Positions 37,182 through 49,082 of a stretch of DNA of 64,000 bases are shown here, one piece after another; positions within the stretch are counted from its first letter, which is position 1; each line of letters opens with the position of its first letter. The stretch is from NCBI GenBank assembly GCA_021030905.1, contig JAGFMI010000004.1:1426001-1490000 (forward strand), written 5' to 3'. Both the position numbers and the translations under genes were made by a program. The stretch is from Pyrenula massariospora. Lineage: Eukaryota; Ascomycota; Eurotiomycetes; Pyrenulales; Pyrenulaceae. The notes beneath the pieces were generated by a model that did no database searches, was not told where the DNA came from, and saw only the letters and a list, made by a program, of their open reading frames with translations.

Positions 37182-38067
37182 GTCAAGTGCGAAGCGAAGC
37201 GAAGTCTCCTCTTTATGTCTCGGAAATCTCCTGATTTTGATTTCTGCAGGAATCTCTCATGCGACCAACAGATCTGACCCAAATACACGAAACATGGCCA
37301 CATTGAAGCTCATGCGGCAAAGCCGTCAATTGACAAGAGGTAGGAAATGACGGGATGACAAAGTCTGACACGCGACGTGAGGGAAGGCCCGACGTCGAAG
37401 TGGATCAACGGAGCAAGTGGCAGCAAGAAATGTTGACCGGCAGAGCTTAAAGAGATAAGGTTTCAAGGACGGAAGATTGAAGCTCAGAGGAAGCTTAATT
37501 AGAGTTAAGCTTAGGTGAGATTAGTGGCGAACGGCAACGGAAGGCTGATCGAGAGCACTGGAAGCTCCCGAGGTTGTTTTCGGGGACATGCCGAAGGCAA
37601 GGCAATGACCTGGTCTGTCAGGTGCGTGGATCGGCGCCAGGATGGCTCAGGTACGGATCACGACGGATGGATGGGAGTTTTGAAATGCCAAGGACGTTGT
37701 GTAGAGAAAAATCTTGAGGGATTTACAGCTGGAGTTCGGGAATCACCTCGGTCAAGAATCATCGGGAAGGCGAGAAGGGGAAGAATCCAAAGCCTCGCTG
37801 TGCACGAACGTACAGACTCGACCCCTGGATCCCAGAGCACGGGATGTTGCCGTAAAATATGTGTCCAGAGGTCGCCAATGCGTTTTCGAGCGCACTATTC
37901 ACTTGCGACGGCCGAATGGCTCTGCGAGACGGTTGCTTACAGCAACGTTTGACTGCATATCGATCTAAGCTCAGGTTCTCCTCTACACTTTTGGCCGCTA
38001 TGTCTATGCCAGCATGTCTAAACTATTGGCACACACAGCAATTCATGAGCTCCAAGCATCCCTCCAC
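37182..38067. other. Intergenic region, about 890 bases
   Basis: Contains the promoter of the hypothetical gene to the left and the 3' flank of the mannitol-1-phosphate dehydrogenase gene to the right. Open frames at 37515-37968 show no recognisable protein. Confidence 0.5.
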
Positions 38068-39282
38068 TTACTTCTTCTCTGCTTGCACCTTCTCCACAGC
38101 CGCAAGAACTTTTGGGTACAGAGGGTGGTTGGATTCCAAACCAGTTAGCTTCGTGGTCGCCTCCGCAGCAGGTGTTGATGCCAGAATGGTGGCCAACTCC
38201 TTGCTTTCGTCGTCACCTTCGACGTTCTGGAAGCGAAGGGCCATTTCGACACCCTTGATCAGCGCGTCAACCTTCTGTCCTCTCTCTGCCAGCTGAGCAG
38301 CAGGGCCAATGAAACGTTCCTTGCGAGATAGCTTCCGAAGAGGAGCACGCCCCACACGGACGGGGACATCCTCCAGGGCAGGGTTAGAGATGCGAGTGAT
38401 GATTGCGTCGACGTATTTCTGCTGTTCGTCCTTGCTGATGCCGTGCTTTGTAATGATAAGATTCGCGGTTTCCTCGAGAGCTTCGTGAACGACGGCTTTA
38501 ATTTCTGGGTCCTGTAAGGACTCGTGAATGGTACGAATCCCCTTGTAGTAGCCAAAGTAAGCTGTTGTGGCATGGCTCGTGTTGACGGTGAACAATTTGC
38601 GCTCAATAAAGGGCTCCAGGTTGTCTACCCAGTGGACGCCTTTGATTGTTGGATGTCCTGACTTAAATCCCGTGGTTTCGACGCACCACTCGTAGAATGT
38701 TTCGATCTTGACATCCATCCCAGCATTCGCATCCTGAGTCGGCACAATGCGGTCAATGGCAGAGTTACCAAACTCAGCCTTGGCAGGCAAGTCCTTCAAG
38801 ACCTCCTCTGACATGTTCTTAGGATCTTTGATGAAGCCAGCAAGCGTGTCTGTTGCGTTGATAGCATTCTCACAAGCAATAACGGCCAATGGCTTCTTGG
38901 CAGTGCGAGCAGTAATCCCCTTCGCAATCACCGGAGCGATGAACTTGAGGATGTTCGGGCCGACTGCACAAGTGATCACGTCCGCGGTAGCAATCTCGTG
39001 AACAACTTCTGGCTCATGGTATTTGGAATTGATGGCTCTGTAGTTGTCGATTACCTTGACTTGCTCACCCTCTGCGCCGACCTCTGTGACCTTGTATGAG
39101 GATGTTTTTTGCAGAGCTTCGATGAGGCTGTCCATGACATCGACGAAAACGACTTCATAGCCTGGGCAGGGTCAGTACGTTGTTTTCGAAGCAAGGCGCT
39201 GGTTGGAAATACCGCTCTCGTGAAAGAACTCGGCAATGAAGCCACGACCAATATTACCGCCTCCGAAGTGAACTGCCTTCAT
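38068..39282 (-). CDS. mpdA: Mannitol-1-phosphate 5-dehydrogenase
   Basis: Reduces fructose-6-phosphate to mannitol-1-phosphate with NADH, the entry to fungal mannitol metabolism; cytosolic. The model is join(39282-39213, 39161-38068), 387 aa, the usual length. The N-terminal Rossmann motif is [24 protein letters not shown], and the intron falls just after it; the chain continues [17 protein letters not shown]. Other family blocks are [47 protein letters not shown], the catalytic-Lys region ([20 protein letters not shown]), and a C-terminal helical domain. There is no sign of decay. Confidence 0.97.
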
Positions 39283-40213
39283 CTTAGAGAGGAGATCGCC
39301 GCAGTCAATGAGGTCCAGTAATAGTGAGAATGAATGGCCTACTGCTGCTGATAGGGGGATCGATTGCAAGCGAGGTGGAACAAATAAGACTGAGAATGGG
39401 TGAGTTCGAGGGGGTTCAAAGATCAAAAAACTCGGTGAAGAGATCAGCGCCTAAATAAGATGCGGTGTTGAGTAGTTTTCGTGGTGGCACGAGTCGTTCA
39501 GCCAACAGAGCACAGTTGTGGTGGGGCAGAAGCTGCCCCGCGGTTGAGCAACTCCAAAAGAGCCCAAATGCTCCATCATTGGCCTTGGACTACGGTAGCC
39601 GGGCCGACGCCTGAGCTTCCCGGTCGTGTTGATCCCATCAGAAAAGTCTTTTTCAACAGCGAGACATCCTAACTCGAGAGTTTTCGAGAGCCACATTACG
39701 GACCTATCCATCGGACGTGCTCGACAAGGGAAACCTTCAAGACGCCTCTGATCAAGAACCAAGAGAGTCTCACTCTTTCAATCACAAGCCAATCTCTGGC
39801 TAGATAGTGCTTGCGTGGTTGACAACGCCAAGGGAAGCGATTCGCCTGCTTGAACGGTTTGCTAGCTAGGATTTGAAAGGGGGCCTTTCGAAGGACAGCC
39901 ATGACTCTGACATCGAGCGTGACGTCTTTTCGTACTCTGAAGCCAAACCAATTCTCAAGAATCGAAATGATAGAACACGTCTTCAGAGCCAATTGGGAGA
40001 AGCGAGAAATTTGAGAAAATTTGAATGCTAGTTCAAAATTTCCAAAAAATCTGTCGTAAAAACAAACCGCGCGAAGCCTACCCAAAACTCCACCGCTCCA
40101 ACCCACGCCTCGCAGAGCAAGCAGAACCACGAACCTTACTCCACAATATTCATCCAAATGTGTTGGAAGAGACTGCATTCGCAGGTGTCTTTTCTGTGAG
40201 TGCTCTTTGCCGC
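39283..40213. other. Intergenic region, about 930 bases
   Basis: Upstream of the mannitol-1-phosphate dehydrogenase gene and downstream of the SUR7 gene. A 190-codon frame at 39696-40268 (-) overlaps the SUR7 3' end and has no protein-like features. No elements identified. Confidence 0.5.
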
Positions 40214-41172
40214 CTAGTACCTCTCCTTTCCTACATATGATTGCTGTCTGCGGTGACCAACAACGCACTCAAAAACCCAAAGGAAGGATGCGAGTAGCAT
40301 AATCGCAGTGGCTGCCCATGTCATGCCAATGAATTCCTTGCCCTTAGTCGCGGCAAGACCAATTTCGTGGCCGTACTTGTTGATGGCGTTTACAGCTTTA
40401 ACGATGATCGCTGTCGAGATCGCAGAAGCGATGCCAATGGCGATGAAAGCCATCTGTTTCAAGGTGAGAGGATGCCAAAAAGGTTAGCTGGGAGGCATCT
40501 TACAATGTCAAGCCCGAAGTTTAAGAATGCGGTGATTCTGCCACTAGCAACTAAACCCCAGCCTGCTCCAAGGACGGCAAACCCAGCGAACGCAATGCCG
40601 ATGCAATAGAATACGAACATCGCTTTGCTCGCAACCTCCACGGCCTTAACTGCGTCTTCAATCTGATCCGGCCATTTCAAATCGGTCAGGTTGACTCCCG
40701 GAGCCAACTCGCTCTCAATGATAGCAGTGGGATTGAAGTGGAAGAAGGAGGTGCGATTTGAGCATCGTGTAACATTCTCACTTGGGTCAGGAGCGGTGGA
40801 GTTGGGCTTGTAGAAACCTTCGCAATAATTCATCACGTGCGCACTGTAAAAGTCCTTAATGTGTAGCGTTCGGGTGATATCGCTTGTCGCGTTGTTGATC
40901 AAGTTGTTCAAATCACCCTCAAGAGAGTTTGCAAGGTTGGAAAAGAAGCCTCCATCGCCGTCTGAGGTGTTGAATACACTGGTATGTCCAAGTCGAGAAG
41001 CGTTGAGCTGTATCCGTTAAAACCCTGCCCTCTCTTTCTTAGGAAACGAACTTACAGTCAGTAAATCGGCGCCTTGGAGAAACCCTTTACTTGAACCAGC
41101 GAAGAGGCATAGCAATGCTAGAATGAGGGCTGCGAGGGCACAGAGGAGGGGAAAGAGGGCGGTTGGCCGCAT
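40214..41172 (-). CDS. SUR7/PalI family plasma-membrane protein
   Basis: Four-helix membrane protein of the SUR7/RIM9 (PalI) group, which sits in eisosome-associated membrane compartments or in ambient-pH sensing. The model is join(41172-41056, 41007-40504, 40453-40214), 286 aa. The first helix is at the N-terminus (FPLLCALAALILALLCLFAG), followed by a large extracellular loop with several NxS/T sites and the family cysteine motif (HVMNYCEGFY ... VTRCSN). Three helices follow: AMFVFYCIGIAFAGFAVLGA, MAFIAIGIASAISTAIIV and MTWAATAIMLLASFLWVFEC. A short basic tail ends the chain. I cannot decide between SUR7-like and PalI-like roles. Confidence 0.88.
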
Positions 41173-41956
41173 GGTGGACGAATTCCGTGAGGGCAGAGAA
41201 GAAATCGCTTTCTTCTGGCCTTAGTGTGATAATGAAGCGCGACCTTATCGAAATACACTGCTCACAGGACTTGTGCAATAAAGAAATGCTACCAGCGAGT
41301 GTGCGCCGGAGAAAGAATGTTGCTGCAGAAGAGTCCTGTTCTCGGAATGCAGATGATATCACGTTGGGGCAACAAAGGAAAGCGACATGACACATGAAAC
41401 CGGTATTCACCCTGGCAATTTGCGTGAAGCCAGGCAGACCTACTTTTAGTGATGCGGCCTTTGGGGCGTTGTTTGCATGGTGTGGGTGGACACGATTGGA
41501 ACGTTGACCATGTCTGGCAATATGAAGGCTGGGGTGCGTCATGTTGTTTCAGGGACAGGCACTCGATCCGGTTTTGGAGCGTTGGTATGGTGGCTCTAGG
41601 CGCTTTGAAGGCTCGCGGGCGCCTTTACTGAGAATCTAACGCCGTGCGGGCGGACTCCCCGCCCCACTTTCATTTAAGCTCACTCTTGGCATCCTTGGCA
41701 TCGAACGGCCAGCCTCGCACGGCCTCGATATCCACGCACGCCACGAACACGATGCCTGTCACAGCACACAGGGATGAATTAATATACACGACCGAGGATG
41801 ACAACGAGATCATGAACACAGCGCCAGTCACAACACACTGCCGAGTACGGGATGCCTCTGACGTGGCTCATGCCCTGCCTTCGAAGCACTACCTCTGCCA
41901 CGCATCTTCAGCTCACATTATTGCCCCCAAAAGTTGCAATGAACGGTCCGCCAGCT
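41173..41956. other. Intergenic region, about 780 bases
   Basis: Upstream of the SUR7 gene and downstream of FOL1, both minus-strand. Frames at 41087-41542 (-) and 41644-42132 (+) are not protein-like. Confidence 0.5.
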
Positions 41957-44218
41957 TCAAGCCCCGGCAGCATCTTCTTCAAAGCCGGTCTGCTGTGATG
42001 TCTCACCCATCGTCCCTTCTCCAGCTGTCTGGGGGACACGGAAAAGAGCATCAGCCATCTTCGCCACCTGGCTCATCTCAGCCACGTCATGTACACGAAC
42101 GATATCCGCTCCAGCCTGCACGCTTGCAGTGACTGTTGCGGCAGTGCCCCAAGCCCGCTCGCTCGCCGTGACCGCGCCTGTGATTTTACCAATGAATCCT
42201 TTGCGGCTACTTCCCACGAGCCACGAGTATCGCTCAAGTCGCTTATCGTGCCGTAGCTTATGGAAATGGCGAATGAGCTCCAGATTCTGGTTTTGATCTT
42301 TCGCAAACCCAATCCCAGGATCCAGGATGATGCGCCACGGATGTACGCCCGCATCCTCAGCCTGGCGTACGGTCTCCGCCAGTTCGTCCGCGACTTCGGC
42401 TACCGCGCCGCGCGGGTAATCAGTAAGTGTGGTCATGTTGGACGGGTCCCCTCGTGAATGCATTAAAATAATTGAAACGTTCAGTTGAGCAGCCATCTTA
42501 AACATGGACGGATCCCTTTTCCCTCCAGAGACGTCGTTGATGATATCCGCACCAGCATTAATGGCCATCTCTGCAATAGCGGAGTAAAAGGTGTCAACGC
42601 TGATTGCTACTTGTTCCATTTCCGGCAGGCTTCTGATATGTCTAATCGCCGGGAGGATGCGGTTCACCTCTTCAACCGCACTGACTACGGAAGCTCTAGG
42701 CCTTGTACTCTGTCCTCCAATGTCAATAATTTTTGCCCCTGCACTAATGGCGCTTCGAGCAGCTGTCTCAATCTGCGACATATTGTTCGGGTCAAGAAGC
42801 CCACCATCAGAAAAAGAGTCCGGAGTGAGGTTCAGAATTGCCATAATGAGAGTAGGACGATTAGGATTAAGGTTCTTCTGAAGAGGTAGGCGTGGAGATA
42901 GATATGTGATCGGGTCCATATGCGATCCAACTTGTTGTTTCGAGGTTAAGTCATCCAGATATGATATTAGAGCACGGGAATCGTACGGATGAGGGAGCCG
43001 AATGCTAGGTATTAGGCTTCCAAATTTTCAGCAGACCATTCGACAAGGAACGTATGAATAATACTAACTTGCAGAGCGGACGAAGCACAAACTCTCGCTC
43101 AAGCATGAGCTTGTGTGGCACGATGAGTCGTTCATTCAAGACTACTTCATTGTCATACAATAGGATATCTAGGTCAAGCGTGCGTGGACCGTTTTCCTCC
43201 GTGCGAACTCTGCCCATGGACGCTTCAATTTCTTGCAACTGGTCAAGCAATTGGAGAGGCTCAACGTCTGTTTCAATCTAGAAGAATTAAAGCCTGGAAG
43301 ATACCGAAATGTGCCTACTTACCTCACAGACAGCATTCAGAAAGGAGCCTTGGTCAAGCTTATACATTGGCGCAGTTTCGTACACGGCGCTGAATCGTTT
43401 TACTGTAAGCCCTTGGACCATCATCTCTTTTGCGGCTCGCTCGATCGTTCCAATTCGATCCCCAATATTGCTTCCAAGCGCTATGAAGACTCGGTGTTTC
43501 GATTTGTTGGTCGTCCATTGATAAGGCCTCCCTAATGATCCTTGCATTACCTGCTTTCCAGAATCTCGATACTTGCCGTCCGTGTCAAGGCTGAGCATCT
43601 TCACCGTATACTTTTTCACATCCTCTGGGAAATCTAAGTCTTCTATGGCAGATGGTAGCTGAGTAGCAATTTTGTTCATGACAACCGCTCGCGACTGATC
43701 GCAAGGATAAGTATTTCGTCCAAGGTGAGATTGCCACAATTCTTGGAGCTTCCCCTCGTAGAACAAATCTTGAGGCAATCTCACCTTTTCTTCGAAAAAT
43801 TCAGCATAACGACCCACTTGTTGCGAGAAAGTCTCTGACCCTCGATTTTGCTGGTTTGAGGCTAGGATCGGCCACTGTGATATTATTGACGGGGAAGCGG
43901 CAAGTCTACTAATTCCGAGGTGGATAGCTCTGTCAAACCCATGCTGAACAAAGATAGTTAAGGGGTTGTTTTTCAATTTCTGGAAACGGCATTCAATGTT
44001 GCGAAACCTTAAGTATTGGAAACCAATGGTGACTCTTAATATCCCAGGAAGCTTCTGAGCGAGGCCATTGGTAATTGACCACGCCCAATGAGGGACATTT
44101 GGACTTTGCACGTCTTCCGCCAAGTGAGCACGAAGTTGAGTTTCGAGGAGGTCGATATTTTCACCAGAATCGCCCTGCTTTGAGAGCCTCACATCATATC
44201 TGTACACACCATGGGAAG
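41957..44218 (-). CDS. FOL1: Folate synthesis protein: HPPK-DHPS with unrecognised N-terminal region
   Basis: The C-terminal two thirds carry two folate enzymes. HPPK: HRVFIALGSNIGDR, ETAPMYKLDQGSFLNAVCE, then across an intron MGRVRTEENGPRTLDLDILLYD. DHPS: IMAILNLTPDSFSDGG, IIDIGGQSTRPRA, AGADIINDVSGG, RIILDPGIGFAKD, GSSRKGFIG and VRVHDVAEM. Exons are 43323 and upward, 43277-43069 and 43004-41957, with phases in agreement. Fungal FOL1 normally starts with dihydroneopterin aldolase domains. Here the same open frame runs about 230 codons upstream to an acceptor at 44219, but that part (for example VTIGFQYLRFRNIECRF, CDQSRAVVMNKIATQL) does not look like an aldolase. A 5' exon may be 44481 to about 44250 (MRPLLARSRLTKYLTAAS, targeting-like), but I could not find an in-phase junction. 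Confidence 0.9.
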
Positions 44219-44823
44219 CTAAAGTTTGGCTAAGTATGTCACATTAGAAGAACCTCAGATACAGCTGTGCGATGATTTTCATACGAACGAAGGTTTTTTA
44301 GATGATAAGTTTGAACAGTCTGATAAGGGGGTATCAGTGGCTTCAGCGACGCGTCTCGACTTTCGAATTCCTTGTATGTTGCAGATGGCCACTGAGCATA
44401 ATCAGAAAGGCATCTTTGGTGGTCCACACTTGCTGCTGTGAGATATTTGGTAAGCCGAGACCGCGCGAGGAGCGGTCTCATCCTCTGGCATCAGCACTGG
44501 ATCTGTCTTTGAATCGCTTGAATCGCGATACACAGAGACGGCGTCGGCAGCTCGGGCGGTCTTGGCACGTGAAGATTTGCCAAGCCCGAGATGGAGGTGA
44601 GATCAGCCGAGGTTCGCGGAGCCGCCGCGTCTCCGCCTCTCCACATGCAAGAGAAGACTGCAAAGAGTCCACTCCCAACTCTTCCCGTCATCGTTCTCTC
44701 TTTTACATACTTGTTCTAACCCTCAGTATACTTCCTCGCACTTCTTCAATTTATTTAATATTAAAGTAGAGAGATCAAAATCCACTATTCCCACGAGAAC
44801 CTTACGCGCACGCACCTTCCATC
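44219..44823. promoter_or_regulatory. Possible FOL1 5' exon and divergent promoter
   Basis: The minus-strand frame 44481-44239 (80 codons, true ATG, Arg-rich amphipathic start) may be the first exon of the FOL1 gene. The remaining about 340 bases separate it from the nitronate monooxygenase start on the plus strand and must hold both promoters. Confidence 0.4.
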
Positions 44824-46010
44824 ATGTCCTCCCCTCGTAAGCGACTTGATTGTTCTCCAGGGCCCCAACGCTAATAATTATTTACTCCAGAGCAACTCCG
44901 AACCACGGTCACTGACCTCCTGAAGATCAAACACCCTGTTCTCCTTGCTGGCATGAACGTAGCTGCCGGACCGAAGCTCGCTGCTGCCGTCACCAATGCC
45001 GGGGGATTAGGTGTAATTGGAGGAGTTGGCTACACTCCAGACATGCTCCGGGAGCAGATAGCAGAGCTCAAGGGCTTCTTAAACGACAAGAACGCACCTT
45101 TTGGCGTCGACCTTCTCCTCCCTCAAGTCGGCGGTAGCGCTCGGAAAACAAAGCAAGTCTCCCCCTCATACCGTAGTGAAACTTTCCACAGATCACTAAT
45201 CAAATGTCTTCCTGCAGCTACGACTACACTAAAGGCAAACTTCCAGAATTGATCGACATTGTGATCGACTCGGGCGCCAAGCTCTTCGTCTCAGCTGTCG
45301 GTGTACCTCCGAAATCGGTTGTTGACAAACTCCATAAAGCAGGCGTCCTCTACATGAACATGATCGGCCACCCAAAGCACGTCCAGAAATGCCTTGACGT
45401 TGGAGTAGACATCATCTGTGCGCAGGGCGGCGAAGGTGGCGGTCACACAGGCGACGTCCCAACCACAATCTTAATCCCCACCGTCGCAAAACTCTGTGAG
45501 GGTAAAAAATCGCCTCTCACAGGTCAACCCGTCCAAGTCGTCGCCGCTGGAGGCCTCTTCAATGGCCAATCCCTCGCTGCTGCCCTCATGCTCGGCGCCT
45601 CGGCAGTCTGGATCGGCACTCGCTTCGTTCTCTCCGAAGAGGCTGGCGCCCCCGAAGCGCATCAAGAAGCCGTACGTACGGCCGGCTTTGACGACACCGT
45701 TCGCACCATCATCTTCACGGGTCGGCCCCTTCGTGTCCGGAAAAATCCGTACATCGAGAATTGGGAGGAAGAGAGGGCACAGGAAATGAAGGACTTAGCC
45801 GCCAAGGGAACGATTCCTGTAGAATCGGATTTTGAGAAGATGGGTGATGACCTTGATGATGACACGATGGACAATGCGAGGCCGTTTTTGATGGGCAAAG
45901 CAGCCGCGGTGACGAACGAGAAGAAGCCCGCAAAGGCAATTGTGGATGAGATGGTTAGTGAAGCGGTGACGTATCTGCAGAAGGGATCGAAGATGATTGC
46001 GAAACTGTGA
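44824..46010 (+). CDS. Nitronate monooxygenase (2-nitropropane dioxygenase family), PTS1-like end
   Basis: FMN enzyme that oxidises alkyl nitronates such as propionate-3-nitronate. The model is join(44824-44836, 44891-45152, 45218-46010), 355 aa. The first exon is 13 bases. The second intron starts with GC (gcaagt) rather than GT; it restores the family reading GSARKTNYDYTKGKLPELI. Domain markers are IKHPVLLAGMNVAAGPKLAAAVTNAGGLGVIGGVG (FMN site), CAQGGEGGGHTGDVPTTILIP with the conserved His, and VVAAGGLFNGQSLAAALMLGASAVWIGTRF (phosphate site). The C-terminal tripeptide AKL fits a PTS1, so a peroxisomal location is plausible. Confidence 0.94.
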
Positions 46011-46426
46011 CGACAGTGTGGGAGGGATTTGTGGAGTTTTCTTTGGATCGTCTAGTTGAGACGGCATGATGATTACTTAGAATGTACAGTTAAATTATCA
46101 TGAAACTCGTATATTGCGTAGCCTTTATCTCATTGATGATAGCCGGTCCTGTTTCAATGCGGGAGAGCCCGTTAAGATGGTATCAGAGCCATCCGCTTCT
46201 GACGCTGCTACCATTTTGTAAACATGTCGACTTCTAGGCATCATGCAGTCCGGTGTATCAGGTTTTGGACCACAATTTGGCTAGTAGTTTCTGTTGCCTC
46301 TGATTTCTTTGCTGAATGATATTCCACACGCCATTCGTTACCCGTCCAGAGGACATTTTTACAGCACGTCCGGAGAAACTCAGATCGCCACCCATAAATA
46401 GCAACAGCATAATTTGAGAATCTAAG
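46011..46426. other. Convergent 3' spacer
   Basis: About 415 bases between the stops of the nitronate monooxygenase and the VTC5-like gene. It contains tggtatcagagcc at 46178-46190, identical to the primer-binding site of many copia-type retrotransposons, but no long terminal repeat could be outlined. Confidence 0.5.
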
Positions 46427-49082
46427 CTATCGTCCATGCACAACAACGGCCAATTCCCAAGAACACAGCCCAAGGACAACCAAGCCAGCCAGCCCGACAG
46501 CGAATCTATGTGCCCAACTCAGTGTCTCCTTCCTCGTACATGCCAAGATTACCCCGAGGAATCCGAATACAAGCGCCGCACTCACCCCGACAACAACACC
46601 TGCGTCAACCTGGAAGACGGCCTTCCGGCGACCGGTTGCCTCAAGCACACAGGTCACGAGCAGTAGAACGAAAGACGCGGCGAAACAACCGATGTATGAG
46701 CGGAAGATGGCGGTTTCCCGGGCTTGTTGTTGCGCTGCTTTGCTTGTGCGAGGGGCTGTGAGGCGGGGAGCGGTGTGGTGGCCATGAGGGTGGGAGCGAA
46801 GACGGGAGTGCGAACGCGGGCGGAGGATCGCAGCGTCGTCTGATTCAGAGGAGGAGGAGGAGGCTTCATCTACCGAAGCTAGATTGGGAGAGCCTTTGTT
46901 GATTTTGGAAAGAAGAGGCTGCCGTGCTGCGGCATCTTCGGAATTTTCATGCTTGCTTAGTGCTAGCATATTTTTGAGCTTTGTGAAGGTGGAGGCTACC
47001 ACTCTGGCCCCTGGGAAGCTTGGGGAGGCACTAGGATCGATCAGGATTGTGTATGCTTCGTAGTTAGCATTCTCCTCGTCGTCAAACTCATTCCAATAGC
47101 GCTCTGGTGGGTTCGCGGTGCTCTTGCGGCGCGACTTACGGCTAGAAGATGCCTTAGGTTGTCGCTTCGGAGCCGCTCCCAAAGTGAGGTCAACGGGCTG
47201 CTCACTGATCGAGGTCGCAGAAGATGGCGCTATTTGAGCGGAAAATGCGCCATCGGATGGTCCATCAACGGATGAGTTGGCAGTTGATGCATTCGGTGTG
47301 GTTCCCGACGTGGGACGATCCTTGCGAGTTCTTCTAGGGTGGTGCTTTGGCGGTAACTTGTGAATGTCCTGCTCTAAGAGTGACAACCAGACCGGAGCAG
47401 CTGCCTTCCCTGAACTGTACAGGATATATATAGCGAAAGCTTCTAGAGAAAAGCCTCTGACCCTTTCGGCAAGGTGACTATCATCAAGGTATCTTACAAT
47501 CTCTGGAATTTGTGTTCCTTTCCACCGGATCTCGAGAACTCCATGAGGAAAAGATCTACCTTCTTGAGAAGACGAATCCGCCTTGCTGGCAGGAGATCCA
47601 ATAAAGGACAGAGCGGTTTGGACTGATATATTAGTGTCCAAAATCGCCCACAATCCGTGATCTGGTCCATTCTTAATTCCTTGGAACCGACATCTTTCCA
47701 TGGTAATATATGACAAGGAGCATAGATCAGGGTTTGCTTTGAGCCAATCCTTGAGTAGCTTCGTCTCTTGACTGAAGGAAACGATTGGAGACTTGGCAGT
47801 CTCTCTCGTTTGACCATCCCGATAGGCGCAGTCGCTGAGAAGGCTGTCGACGTCTTTACGCTGACAATGAATCATACGGGGTAGACCATCAATATTCAAG
47901 TCTCTCAAATCCACCAATGCGTCCAAATCGTCATTTTCTGTCCAGTAGGCAGCAAGCTTGGCATACAACAGAGATTTCGTACGTGCCTTCTCGATATCAC
48001 CGATGTTAGCAGAAGTATGGTCCTTGATAAACGCTTTAGCATCATCGATCAAAGCGATACCAAGTGATGTACCCATAGAAGAGGCAATTTTAACAGCGGC
48101 GCCATTCGCGCTGGCCTGGCGAGAAACAGACGTTTGTGAATGATCTCTCGATAATGTCGGTGACTGGTTGGGTGTACTACTCTTCATATGGCGCTTCAGG
48201 AGGATCTGAACTTCGGGAACACTCTCTGCGGGAATCCAGTACCGTGCCCTACTACTTTTTGGGGACGGTTTGCAGAAAGCAGCATCAAATTCCAAAAGGT
48301 TTCCTTGTACCAAGGACTGATCTAGGAAGATTTCGTTATCCATAGTGTTGCTTTTAGAGCTCGAGTCTGTGGCCTCTTGTCTTTTTCGGGTTTTGAGTGC
48401 GTGCATTCTTTGTTCTCTGTTCTGCAGGTCTAGCAAAGTGCTACGAGTTTCCACAAGCCGAGATAAGAGCGCATCTAAATCAGGTTCAAGCGAGCCGATG
48501 TGTTGTCCCATAACCTCAGCATTGAATCTCCTCTCTAATGTTTGAGACTTTGTCCATTTCCGGTATTTCTTCAATAATTTTCGAAAACCCGTTCGTTGTG
48601 CGTTAACATATCGAGACAAAGACTGGATCTCCTCGCCGGTTGCCTCAACATCCTTCACCAGCTGAGCATACCGACGAGATTGGTGCGTTGGTGTCGTACG
48701 AGGTTCTCGAAAGGACCGCTGACTTAGTTGCTTCGCTTGACAATCAATATGATCCAGCCTTCGAGAGATCTCGCCGAACTTAGTCTTCGTGAATAGTGCC
48801 ACATGGTCTAGCTGGTCACGTAGCACGTCCAGCAGGACATTCTCGAGCGTGGACCAGGAATTCGACGGGCTACCTCGACCCGCTATAGACATAGGAGTAG
48901 TAGCATTCCTCTCTGTGGTACGTTCCTTGATTAGTGTTTTCATACCATCATAGTCGATATTATCTGCAAATAAGATTAGGAGTATATTCCCAAAGGACAA
49001 GCACTTGGTATCTCGGGCATATCAACTTACGGTGGGCCCACCGCGGGACAGACCGTTGCTGGAGAGTCTGTCCGAATTTCAT
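46427..49082 (-). CDS. VTC5: SPX-domain membrane protein, VTC5-like
   Basis: VTC5 is an accessory subunit that stimulates the vacuolar polyphosphate polymerase complex. The model is join(49082-49031, 48963-46427), 862 aa, close to yeast Vtc5. The SPX start is built by the splice: MKFGQTLQQRSVPRWAHHNIDYDGMKTLIKERT. More SPX helices follow, with SRYVNAQRTGFRKLLKKYRKWTKSQ carrying the basic residues that bind inositol pyrophosphates. The centre (about 330-560) resembles a divergent VTC tunnel domain (SYITMERCRFQG; VLEIRWKGTQIPEIVRYL) without an obvious catalytic Lys/Arg set. A Ser/Lys-rich linker follows, then three C-terminal helices (SYIGCFAASFVLLLVTCVLEA; VDAGVVVGVSAALVFGFLGVILA; FAVGLAGLVVLGLCSWELAVV). 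Confidence 0.87.

Noticed and set aside
39696-40268. 190-codon minus-strand frame
   Set aside because: Overlaps the SUR7 3' exon in another frame and shows no family features.
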